7,063 nt of DNA from Candidatus Thiodiazotropha sp. (ex Gloverina cf. vestifex) (GCA_025656435.1 JAHXHT010000124.1:1-7063), one strand, 5' to 3'. Shown: positions 1 through 7,063, numbered from the stretch's first letter. The notes: generated by a model from the letters alone, not told the origin. Translations and numbers: made by a program.

Positions 1-16
1 GTCGGGGCATAACGGC

Positions 17-80
17 TGTCGCGTTGGCGAGTCGATTTTGGGGACTCGGATGTCCCAAAATCTTTCACGAGGTAGCGACA
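17..80. repeat. Imperfect composite inverted repeat downstream of tRNA-Arg
   Basis: The outer arms TGTCGC (17-22) and GCGACA (75-80) are exact reverse complements. The inner arms GATTTTGGGGAC (34-45) and GTCCCAAAATC (52-62) pair over 11 bp with one extra G, around a 6-base loop (46-51). Between inner and outer arms lie unpaired segments of 11 and 12 bases. It lies 26 bp beyond the 3' end of the minus-strand tRNA, so it could fold in a readthrough transcript, but no U-run follows it on that strand. It could be a factor-independent end lacking a U-tract, a small non-autonomous repeat, or chance. The pairing is certain; the role is unknown. Confidence 0.45.
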
Positions 81-105
81 CGCTTGGTCTGAGGGAAAGG
101 GAAAA

Positions 106-182
106 TGGCGCGCCCGACAGGATTTGAACCTGTGACCCCCGCCTTCGGAGGGCGGTACTCTATCCAGCTGAGCTACGGGCGC
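106..182 (-). tRNA. tRNA-Arg (anticodon CCG)
   Basis: Read on the minus strand, this folds as a complete cloverleaf. The 7-bp acceptor is GCGCCCG paired with CGGGCGC. The D arm begins GCTC, and its stem closes with one G-U pair. The anticodon stem CCGCC/GGCGG holds a 7-base loop CTCCGAA, giving anticodon CCG, which reads the arginine codon CGG. The T stem ACAGG/CCTGT holds loop TTCAAAT. Discriminator G and a genome-encoded CCA complete the 77-nt gene. Encoded CCA is usual in gammaproteobacteria. No neighbouring tRNA is visible, so it appears to be a single gene divergent from the cytochrome c gene. tRNA genes are common integration sites, but no duplicated 3' segment of this gene is seen here. 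Confidence 0.97.
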
Positions 183-198
183 AGAAGAAGGATGGCGT

Positions 199-228
199 AG
201 TTTAGCGGGCGCAGTTGTTGTCGTCCAA
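199..228 (-). promoter_or_regulatory. Candidate sigma-70 promoter for tRNA-Arg
   Basis: On the minus strand a TTGGAC -35-like hexamer (223-228) is followed after 18 bp by a TAAACT -10-like hexamer (199-204). This sits 16 bp before the first tRNA base, a normal distance for a short 5' leader. Both hexamers are imperfect. The call rests mostly on position and spacing. Confidence 0.35.
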
Positions 229-257
229 CCCTGTTCGATCTTTTTAGCGCCTGCGGG

Positions 258-263
258 TATAAT
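258..263 (+). promoter_or_regulatory. Perfect -10 box TATAAT upstream of the cytochrome c gene
   Basis: TATAAT matches the sigma-70 -10 consensus exactly and lies 61 bp before the ATG at 325, leaving room for a leader of about 55 nt that contains the 280-302 hairpin. No good -35 box lies 16-18 bp upstream, and the TGn extension is not in the right place. An activator may therefore be needed, but I recognise no FNR-type palindrome nearby. Confidence 0.45.
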
Positions 264-279
264 CGCCGGGTTTTGCAGG

Positions 280-302
280 ATTGCCCAGTGCTCTGGGCGA
301 AT
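280..302 (+). promoter_or_regulatory. Hairpin in the 5' leader of the cytochrome c gene
   Basis: GCCCAG (283-288) and CTGGGC (293-298) pair perfectly around a TGCT loop. The stem extends by three more A/T pairs (ATT 280-282 with AAT 300-302) past one bulged G at 299. It lies between the likely transcription start and the Shine-Dalgarno GGAGG (317-321), leaving the ribosome site free. It could stabilise the mRNA or be a regulator dyad. It is not a terminator, because no T-run follows. Confidence 0.45.
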
Positions 303-324
303 ATGAGCTGAATATCGGAGGAAG

Positions 325-825
325 ATGCCCGTGAAGATTGTTGCTATATCAAAGTTACGTAGCCTGGCCCTGCTGGGCGCATCATGTCTGCTGGTAAGTA
401 CCCAGCTGTTAGCAGAAGAGCGGGCAGATGTGCTGGAGAGAATCGCTCCTGTCGGCAAGGTGGCTGTTGAAGGTCAGGCCGTACCGGCAGTTGCTGCGCC
501 TGTGGCTGAAGAGGCGGCGCCGGCCGCAGAAGAGACAATGGCATCAGCCGAGGCCGCTGCCCCCGCGGCGGCTGGTGGTGATCAACTGGCCTTGGCAACC
601 ACCTCGGGTTGTATGGCCTGTCATCAGATAGAGGTGAAGGTTGTCGGTCCCGCTTACAAGGAAGTGGCTGCCAAGTATAAAGGTGATGCCGGCGCCGTGG
701 ACGCATTGGTGGCGAAGGTGAAGAGTGGTGGTGTAGGTACCTGGGGGCAGATTCCGATGCCGCCGAATTTGCATGTCCCTGAAGAGAATATCCGTACCGT
801 CGTGGCGTGGATACTGACGCTCTAA
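325..825 (+). CDS. Secreted class I c-type cytochrome (c5/c551-like) with Ala/Pro/Glu-rich linker
   Basis: This is a monohaem electron carrier expected in the periplasm. Residues 1-30 form a Sec signal peptide (basic start, hydrophobic core, likely cleavage after LLA). Residues 38-50, ERIAPVGKVAVEG, resemble the N-terminal segment of cytochrome c5 proteins. Residues 51-86 are a low-complexity Ala/Pro/Glu linker. The haem domain (about 87-166) has CMACH at 96-100 and a GTWGQIPMPPN segment (138-148) whose Met145 is the likely sixth iron ligand, as in cytochrome c551. Partners are not shown; terminal oxidases, denitrification or sulfur-oxidation enzymes are possible. GGAGG (317-321) lies only 3 nt from the ATG at 325. 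A GTG at 331, giving a protein two residues shorter, has better spacing and may be the real start. The gene appears monocistronic. Confidence 0.9.
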   Translation: MPVKIVAISKLRSLALLGASCLLVSTQLLAEERADVLERIAPVGKVAVEGQAVPAVAAPVAEEAAPAAEETMASAEAAAPAAAGGDQLALATTSGCMACHQIEVKVVGPAYKEVAAKYKGDAGAVDALVAKVKSGGVGTWGQIPMPPNLHVPEENIRTVVAWILTL

Positions 826-871
826 ACCAGAATTTCTATATTTCTAGCGATCTCACATGAGCTGAAATTCC

Positions 872-898
872 GTAGGGTACGGCAAGGCCGCACCCTAC
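872..898. terminator. Strong hairpin between convergent cytochrome c and rep genes
   Basis: GTAGGGT (872-878) pairs with ACCCTAC (892-898). After one A-C mismatch, CGGC (880-883) pairs with GCCG (887-890) around an AAG loop. This gives 11 pairs in 27 nt. It starts 46 bp past the cytochrome c stop and 98 bp past the rep stop, so it could end transcription from both sides. Only a weak TGGGTTTG tract follows on the plus strand and no T-run on the minus strand, so it is not a textbook intrinsic terminator. GTAGGGT...ACCC hairpins also recall REP-type dispersed repeats of proteobacteria. Confidence 0.5.
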
Positions 899-976
899 TG
901 GGTTTGTGCAGAATGCAGTGTCTATCCGGCTCCCAAATATTTGCGTTTATCGGTATTCCTGTGCTGTCCTGCAAAC

Positions 977-996
977 ACATGGGACCATGTAGCCTG

Positions 997-1000
<4 letters not shown>
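977..1000. repeat. Two adjoining small palindromes at the rep stop codon
   Basis: ACATGG-GA-CCATGT (977-990) and GTAGC-CT-GCTAC (989-1000) are perfect inverted repeats with 2-bp centres that share two bases. The second covers the rep stop codon (TAG on the minus strand, 997-999). The centres are too short for stable RNA loops, so any function would be as a DNA site. Chance is quite possible. Confidence 0.3.
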
Positions 1001-3000
<2,000 letters not shown>

Positions 3001-3315
3001 GGCAGGCGTCAGTTTTGTGAAAGAGGGGTTGAAGAGGCGAAAGGTTACGCAGTGGTGAAGCGTAATTCAACCATGGAAAAGGGCGATTTTCAGGAAGATC
3101 TAGTTCGATCAAGGGGTTGCGAAAAAGGTATGGCAGGTCCGCACCCGGCACGCTGTTAAAACGTGGTTGGGTATTCTGTGCCTGATGAGAAAACCGGGCC
3201 AGCTTGTTATGATGAGGCTTCACATCTGCATATAACGATACGCCTTGTACCGGCTTCCGGTTAATCAGGACGCCATACCAGGGTTATCGCAATAACGAGA
3301 ACGAGTAGAGACCCG
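3001..3315. other. Divergent intergenic region between rep and the LOG-led gene series
   Basis: These 315 bp must hold the start signals of rep (minus) and of the plus-strand series. I see no convincing gene. Open frames here lack good start signals or recognisable sequence. Two small dyads lie near the LOG gene: ACCGG-CTT-CCGGT (3249-3261) and GTTAT-CGCA-ATAAC (3283-3296), the latter 19 bp before the start codon. A TATAAC (3231-3236) resembles a -10 box but has no matching -35. The dyads could be operators or leader hairpins. Confidence 0.4.
3042..3070 (-). promoter_or_regulatory. Weak candidate sigma-70 promoter for rep
   Basis: On the minus strand TTGAAT (3065-3070) and TAACCT (3042-3047) are separated by exactly 17 bp and lie about 42 bp before the rep start. 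The hexamers match consensus at only 4 and 3 of 6 positions, so the spacing is the main support. Confidence 0.22.
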
Positions 3316-4038
3316 ATGGCATTGACCAGAGACAGGCATCACCAACCCCGAGCCGGTAAAGACAAGCATTTGACCCGAGAATCCTGGCGTGTTTTCCAGA
3401 TCATGGCGGAGTTCGTGGAGGGCTTCGAGCAACTGTCTCAGATCAGCCCCTCGGTAAGCTTTTTCGGCTCCGCCCGCACCCCCCGAGAGCATCCGCACTA
3501 TGCACTGGCGGAGGAGATTGCGCGGTTACTTTCAGACAGTGGCTTTTCCGTGGTCAGCGGAGGTGGTCCCGGTATCATGGAAGCAGCCAACAAGGGGGCC
3601 TTCGAGGGTAAGTCGACGAGCATCGGCCTCAATATCCAGTTGCCCATGGAGCAGTCGGGCAATCCTTATCAGGATATCTCTCTCAACTTCCGCCACTTCT
3701 TTGCCCGCAAGGTGATGTTCGTCAAACACGCCTCTGCCTATGTAGTACTGCCCGGCGGTTTCGGCACCCTCGATGAACTGGCGGAGATTCTGACTCTGGT
3801 GCAGACCGGCAAGACCCGGGAGATTCCGATTATCCTGGTGGATAGCGACTTCTGGCAGGGTTTGCTGGATTGGTTCCGGAATAGCCTATGTCCGGCGGGT
3901 ACCATCGATGTTGAGGATCTCGATCTGGTACAGGTCTGTAATCAGCCTCAGGAGGTGGTGGACGCCATCTTTGCCCACTACGAGCCCCGTCGTTTCGAGC
4001 CGTCACCGGCTGAGCAGGAGATCCTGCTTGAACTATAA
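3316..4038 (+). CDS. LOG-family (TIGR00730) nucleotide 5'-monophosphate phosphoribohydrolase
   Basis: LOG proteins have a Rossmann fold and split the N-glycosidic bond of nucleoside monophosphates, releasing base and ribose 5-phosphate. The plant and some bacterial members activate cytokinins; the bacterial housekeeping substrate is less clear. At 240 aa this is the longer type with an N-terminal helical extension (about 20-42, RESWRVFQIMAEFVEGFE). Signature parts are FGSAR (50-54), SGGGPGIMEAANKGA (81-95), RKVMF (131-135) and PGGFGTLDE (146-154). Arg131 and Glu154 fit the conserved catalytic and binding positions. It was often annotated as lysine decarboxylase in the past, which is wrong for this family. 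The start at 3316 has only a weak GAG upstream (3308-3310). It leads a plus-strand series and sits 33 bp before the DUF2782 gene. A role in nucleotide salvage is inference. Confidence 0.9.
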   Translation: MALTRDRHHQPRAGKDKHLTRESWRVFQIMAEFVEGFEQLSQISPSVSFFGSARTPREHPHYALAEEIARLLSDSGFSVVSGGGPGIMEAANKGAFEGKSTSIGLNIQLPMEQSGNPYQDISLNFRHFFARKVMFVKHASAYVVLPGGFGTLDELAEILTLVQTGKTREIPIILVDSDFWQGLLDWFRNSLCPAGTIDVEDLDLVQVCNQPQEVVDAIFAHYEPRRFEPSPAEQEILLEL

Positions 4039-4071
4039 GTCTGCCCACCCGTTCGCTGGAGTCCGAGAGAG

Positions 4072-4413
4072 ATGTTGATTGGTAAACCTGTGGTTATTCC
4101 CCTGGTGGGACTGCTGTTCGGTATGGGCGTCGCCTCAGCTGAGCCGGAAGCGGTGCCTGAGCCCCCCGAGCTACCGTTGCCCGATGTGATCGTGGACGGC
4201 GAGGTGATCGAACCCGAGGTCAAAATCATCAAACAAGAGGAGGGCACCATCTACGAGTACCGGGTCAACGGGCAACTCTATATGGTGAAGGTACAGCCCG
4301 TGAATGGCCCCGCCTACTACATGGTCGACCGGGATGGCGATGGTGAGTTCGATGCCCGCTCCAACGATCCGACCAGTATCTCCGTTCCGCAATGGATATT
4401 GATGCGCTGGTGA
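4072..4413 (+). CDS. DUF2782 domain-containing exported protein
   Basis: This is a small exported protein of unknown function. Residues 1-23 form a signal peptide with likely cleavage after ASA. A Pro/Glu-rich stretch (24-40) follows. The DUF2782 core spans about 45-113, recognised from YEYRVNGQLYMVKV (61-74) followed by GPAYYMVDRDGDGEFD (79-95 region). The DRDGDGEFD run (87-95) has the DxDxDGxxD spacing of an EF-hand-type calcium loop, though binding is unproven. Length 113 aa is normal for the family. GGAG (4058-4061) lies 10 nt before the start. In Pseudomonas and related bacteria DUF2782 genes lie beside polA; here the next gene is a TRAP permease, 16 bp downstream. The LOG gene upstream is 33 bp away, so one transcript is likely. 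Confidence 0.88.
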   Translation: MLIGKPVVIPLVGLLFGMGVASAEPEAVPEPPELPLPDVIVDGEVIEPEVKIIKQEEGTIYEYRVNGQLYMVKVQPVNGPAYYMVDRDGDGEFDARSNDPTSISVPQWILMRW

Positions 4414-4429
4414 TGGATCGACTGTCAGC

Positions 4430-4978
4430 ATGAGAGGGTTGGCGTTACTGCTTGAACGCCTGGCCGGTCTTTTTGAGGCGATCAACGAATGGTTGGGACG
4501 TACTGTCTCCTGGCTCAGTCTGCTGATGGTGTTGGTCAGTGTCTCGGTCGTGATACTCAGATATGTCTTCGATCTGGGGTGGATCTGGTTGCAGGAATCG
4601 GTCACCTTCATGCATGCCGCTCTGTTTCTCGTCGGCGCCGCCTATACCCTCAAGCACGAGGGCCATGTACGGGTCGATATCTTCTATCGGGGCTTTTCAC
4701 CCCGTGCGCAGGCCTGGGTTGATCTGCTGGGTAGCCTGCTTTTACTGCTGCCGGTCTGCCTCTTCATTTTCGTCATCAGTTGGGACTATGTGGCTCAGTC
4801 CTGGTCGCTGCATGAAGGGTCCAGGGAGGCGGGAGGGCTGGAAGGGGTCTTTCTGCTCAAGAGCCTGATCCTGATGATGGCAGGATTACTGGTGCTACAG
4901 GGGTTGGCAATTGCCATCCGCTGCCTGCTGCAACTTCTGGGGTTTTCCGACAGTGAGACTCAAGGGGCGGAGGCCTGA
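4430..4978 (+). CDS. TRAP transporter small membrane subunit (DctQ family, COG4665 type)
   Basis: This subunit pairs with the large permease in the inner membrane to drive sodium-coupled uptake of a ligand delivered by a periplasmic binding protein. The 182-aa protein shows four hydrophobic segments (about 26-46, 58-75, 97-118 and 139-168). It carries the family features RYVF (44-47), LQES (54-57) and HEGHVRVDIFY (76-86). The stretch AINEWLGRTVSWLSLLMVL and the HVRVDIFY block match the subgroup usually labelled mannitol/chloroaromatic (COG4665). That label does not establish the substrate; 2-oxo acids and other carboxylates are also carried by related systems. The start at 4430 has no strong Shine-Dalgarno and may depend on translation from the DUF2782 gene, whose stop is 16 bp before. 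The stop overlaps the next start by one base (TGATG). Confidence 0.93.
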   Translation: MRGLALLLERLAGLFEAINEWLGRTVSWLSLLMVLVSVSVVILRYVFDLGWIWLQESVTFMHAALFLVGAAYTLKHEGHVRVDIFYRGFSPRAQAWVDLLGSLLLLLPVCLFIFVISWDYVAQSWSLHEGSREAGGLEGVFLLKSLILMMAGLLVLQGLAIAIRCLLQLLGFSDSETQGAEA

Positions 4979-6360
4979 TGGTCGAGTTCATCCCTCTGCT
5001 GCTGTTTCTGGTTGTCTGTCTGGTGCTCTTGCTGGGCTATCCGGTGGCCTTCTCCCTTGCTGGCACCGCCCTGGCCTTTGGCTGGATTGGCAGCATGACC
5101 GGCTATTTCGACGACGCCTTTTTGCAGGCGCTGCCCAACAGGCTCTACGGCATCATGACCAATGAGACGCTGATTGCTGTGCCCCTGTTCGTCTTCATGG
5201 GGGTGATGTTGGAGCGTTCCCGGGTGGCGGAGAACCTGCTCGACACCATGGCGAGCCTGTTTGGCCCGTTGCGTGGGGGATTGGGTGTTTCGGTGACCCT
5301 GGTGGGGATGCTGCTGGCGGCGAGCACCGGCATCGTCGGCGCCACGGTGGTCACCATGGGTCTACTGTCGTTGCCCACCATGCTCAAGCGTAATTACGAT
5401 CCCGGTTTTTCCGCCGGCGTTATCTGCGCTTCAGGTACATTGGGGCAGATCATCCCACCCTCGATCATTCTGGTGCTGTTGGGTGATGTCCTCTCCGCCG
5501 CTTATCAGCAGGCGCAACTCGACATGGGCATCTTTTCTCCTGATACGGTTTCGGTGGGGGATCTCTTTGTTGGAGCACTTCTGCCCGGTTTGCTGCTGGT
5601 GTTGCTCTATCTTCTCTATCAGGTCGGTGTGGCATTTGTCAGGCCGGCATCGGTGCCTGCCATTCCTCTGGAAGAGCGGGAACAGGATGTGAAGCTACTG
5701 CTGACCCGCGTGCTCAAGGTGTTGGTACCGCCTCTGTTGCTGATCGTGGCCGTGCTCGGCTCCATTCTTGGTGGTTTGGCGACACCAACGGAGGCAGCGT
5801 CGGTCGGCGCTATCGGCGCCATACTGCTGGCACTGGCTCAGAGACAGCTAAACCTGGGGACTTTGACGGCTGTGATGACCGGTACCACCAAGGTCACGAG
5901 CATGGTCTTCATGATCTTTATCGGCGCTTCTCTCTTCTCACTGGTGTTCAGGGGATTTGGTGGTGATGAAGTGGTGACCGATCTGTTGACCGACCTGCCC
6001 GGCGGCGTGGTGAGTGCGATGATTGTGGTCATGCTGGTGATGTTCCTGCTTGGTTTCATTCTCGACTTTATCGAGATCACCTTTGTGGTGGTGCCAATCG
6101 TCGGACCTGTACTGCTCTCCATGGGACTCGATCCGGTCTGGCTGGGCGTGATGATCGCCATCAACCTGCAGACCTCTTTTCTCACGCCTCCCTTCGGTTT
6201 TGCCCTCTTCTATCTGCGTGGTGTGGCGCCCAGAGAGGTGACCACCGGTGCCATCTACCGGGGTGTGGCGCCTTTCATTGTCATCCAACTGCTGATGCTG
6301 GCACTGCTCGCATACTGGCCGCAATTGGCGACTTGGTTGCCTGATCTTGTCTACGGATGA
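4978..6360 (+). CDS. TRAP transporter large membrane subunit (DctM family, COG4664 type)
   Basis: This is the transport channel of the TRAP system. The 460-aa protein is almost entirely hydrophobic. Family blocks seen are STGIVGAT (116-123), ASGTLGQIIPPSIILVLLGD (151-170), ATPTEAASVGA (268-278), LGFILDFIEI (358-367) and TSFLTPPFGFALFYLRGV (399-416). The paired helical-hairpin regions near 113-123 and 151-170, and again in the second half, fit the inverted-repeat elevator fold known for this family. It is some 30 residues longer than the shortest DctM proteins, with an extra loop near 175-195 typical of the COG4664 group. It overlaps the small subunit gene by 1 bp and the next gene by 4 bp (ATGA), a strong sign of coupled translation. 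No DctP-type binding protein is encoded in this window, so the substrate cannot be inferred from context. Confidence 0.96.
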   Translation: MVEFIPLLLFLVVCLVLLLGYPVAFSLAGTALAFGWIGSMTGYFDDAFLQALPNRLYGIMTNETLIAVPLFVFMGVMLERSRVAENLLDTMASLFGPLRGGLGVSVTLVGMLLAASTGIVGATVVTMGLLSLPTMLKRNYDPGFSAGVICASGTLGQIIPPSIILVLLGDVLSAAYQQAQLDMGIFSPDTVSVGDLFVGALLPGLLLVLLYLLYQVGVAFVRPASVPAIPLEEREQDVKLLLTRVLKVLVPPLLLIVAVLGSILGGLATPTEAASVGAIGAILLALAQRQLNLGTLTAVMTGTTKVTSMVFMIFIGASLFSLVFRGFGGDEVVTDLLTDLPGGVVSAMIVVMLVMFLLGFILDFIEITFVVVPIVGPVLLSMGLDPVWLGVMIAINLQTSFLTPPFGFALFYLRGVAPREVTTGAIYRGVAPFIVIQLLMLALLAYWPQLATWLPDLVYG

Positions 6361-6935
6361 TTTGGGGCGTCAGGCAGTTCATTACGTTTCCCAATCTGCT
6401 CAGCCTGCTGCGTATCCTGCTGGCGCCCCTAATGCTTTGGTCAGCCTTGCAGGGGGAGAAAGCAGTTTTCCTCTCTCTGCTGTCGCTGGCCTGGATCAGT
6501 GATTGGCTCGATGGCATGCTTGCCCGCCTGACCCATCAGGTCAGCAGCTTAGGCTCGAAACTGGACAGCCTGGGTGATTTCATTGTCTATGTGACGCTGC
6601 CGGTAGGTATCTATCTGCTCTGGCCGAAGGTGATAGCTGAGGAGGGAGGTTTTATCCTGGCGGGCTTGGCCGCCTACCTGATCGCGCATCTCCTGGCATT
6701 TGTGAAGTTCAGGCAATTAGCGAGTTATCACACCTGGGCGGCAAAACTAACTGCAATCCTGATGGCTGTTTCGTTACTGGTGATGCTCGGTTTAGGCATT
6801 CATTGGATGTTCCAATTGGCAATTGTCAGCGTGATTCTCTCTGCTATTGAAAGTACTTTGATTACGTTCAGGCTTCAATCCTTTAGAAACGATATCCCAA
6901 CCTATTTTCATTTGTTGGGCAAATTCAGAAATTGA
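6357..6935 (+). CDS. CDP-alcohol phosphatidyltransferase family membrane protein
   Basis: Enzymes of this family exchange the CMP of a CDP-alcohol (often CDP-diacylglycerol) for an alcohol in the inner membrane, making phospholipid headgroups or related lipids. The full signature D-x2-D-G-x2-A-R-x8-G-x3-D-x3-D is intact at residues 49-74 (D49, D52, G53, A56, R57, G66, D70, D74), so it should be active. About six hydrophobic segments surround it, with the motif after the first two. The start FPNLLSLLRILLAPLM (11-26) is typical. Length, 192 aa, is normal. HTWAAKLT (125-132) is a second conserved-looking block. I cannot name the acceptor: PgsA, phosphatidylserine synthase and inositol-type enzymes share the signature. 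ATGA overlap with the TRAP large subunit indicates coupling. The last third is clearly AT-richer than the genes before it. Confidence 0.9.
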   Translation: MIWGVRQFITFPNLLSLLRILLAPLMLWSALQGEKAVFLSLLSLAWISDWLDGMLARLTHQVSSLGSKLDSLGDFIVYVTLPVGIYLLWPKVIAEEGGFILAGLAAYLIAHLLAFVKFRQLASYHTWAAKLTAILMAVSLLVMLGLGIHWMFQLAIVSVILSAIESTLITFRLQSFRNDIPTYFHLLGKFRN

Positions 6936-6972
6936 TCTGGCAGTCATGAAAACGGGAAGTCATCATAGTTGG

Positions 6973-7063
6973 CTAGGGAAGCTCTGAACGAATCGTTTGT
7001 CAGCGAACGTTTCCTCTCGCTTGCTTCAAAACTGCCATGAGCGAAGAAAAACAGCGCATTTCA
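6973..7063 (+). mobile_element. Possible left end of an IS5-family insertion sequence, cut by the window edge
   Basis: CTAG (6973-6976) matches the YTAR target preferred by IS5-family elements. It is followed directly by GGAAGCTCTGAACGAA (6977-6992), which by my alignment agrees at 11 of 16 positions with the IS5 terminal repeat as I remember it. An ATG-led frame opens about 60 bp inside, a typical distance to an IS transposase start. The opposite end lies outside the window, so neither the target duplication nor the second terminal repeat can be seen. It may equally be ordinary intergenic DNA. Confidence 0.35.
7037..7063 (+). CDS. Start of an open frame, possibly an IS5-type transposase (partial)
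   Basis: Nine codons reading MSEEKQRIS run to the window edge with no stop. Some IS5-group transposases begin with a short charged segment ending in KQ-x-S before a FAD-type block, which would fit. Nine residues cannot establish homology. No Shine-Dalgarno is visible upstream, which is common for transposases. The call depends on the adjacent IS-like terminus. Confidence 0.28.

Noticed and set aside
370..390. Lipoprotein signal at Cys21 of the cytochrome c
   Set aside because: The preceding residues GAS lack the usual Leu at -3, and the hydrophobic core continues past the cysteine to a good signal peptidase I site.
3231..3236. TATAAC as a -10 box for the LOG-led series
   Set aside because: No -35-like hexamer occurs 16-18 bp upstream; the nearest TTG-start hexamer is 21 bp away.
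4171..4611. A 146-codon minus-strand frame antisense to DUF2782 and the TRAP small subunit
   Set aside because: Both plus-strand genes are clear family members; the reverse frame shows no domain and crosses a gene boundary.
5838..6324. Long minus-strand frames antisense to the TRAP large subunit
   Set aside because: Ser/Thr/Met- and His-rich translations are the usual reverse-strand image of a hydrophobic membrane protein gene.

Overview
The window looks like chromosomal DNA of a gammaproteobacterium, most likely a sulfur-oxidising or related lineage (Chromatiales or Sedimenticola-like). The grounds are a Rep helicase colinear with enterobacterial Rep, a cytochrome c combining c5-like and c551-like features, a DUF2782 protein and a gammaproteobacterial-style tRNA-Arg with encoded CCA. 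The taxonomy is inferred from remembered families, not from a search.

Layout. Positions 1-324 hold an imperfect inverted repeat (17-80), a tRNA-Arg(CCG) gene on the minus strand (106-182), and a divergent promoter region leading to a secreted cytochrome c gene (325-825, plus). Downstream, a strong hairpin (872-898) separates this gene from the convergent rep gene (997-3000, minus). A 315-bp region (3001-3315) separates rep from a divergent plus-strand gene series.

That series is: a LOG-family nucleotide phosphoribohydrolase (3316-4038), a secreted DUF2782 protein (4072-4413), the small and large membrane subunits of a TRAP transporter (4430-4978 and 4978-6360), and a CDP-alcohol phosphatidyltransferase (6357-6935). 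Gaps are 33 and 16 bp, then 1-bp and 4-bp overlaps, so the last three genes are probably translated together. No TRAP substrate-binding protein (DctP) is present, so the transporter must get it from elsewhere or from beyond the right edge.

The right edge (6973-7063) looks like the start of an IS5-type insertion sequence: a CTAG target-like site, a GGAAG-type terminus and the first nine codons of an open frame cut by the window end. It may have interrupted whatever followed the phosphatidyltransferase.

Most of the window is ordinary housekeeping and transport DNA. I found no convincing undescribed defence or mobile system. The best leads are the DctP-less TRAP pair joined to a lipid-headgroup enzyme, the hybrid cytochrome c, and several intergenic hairpins.
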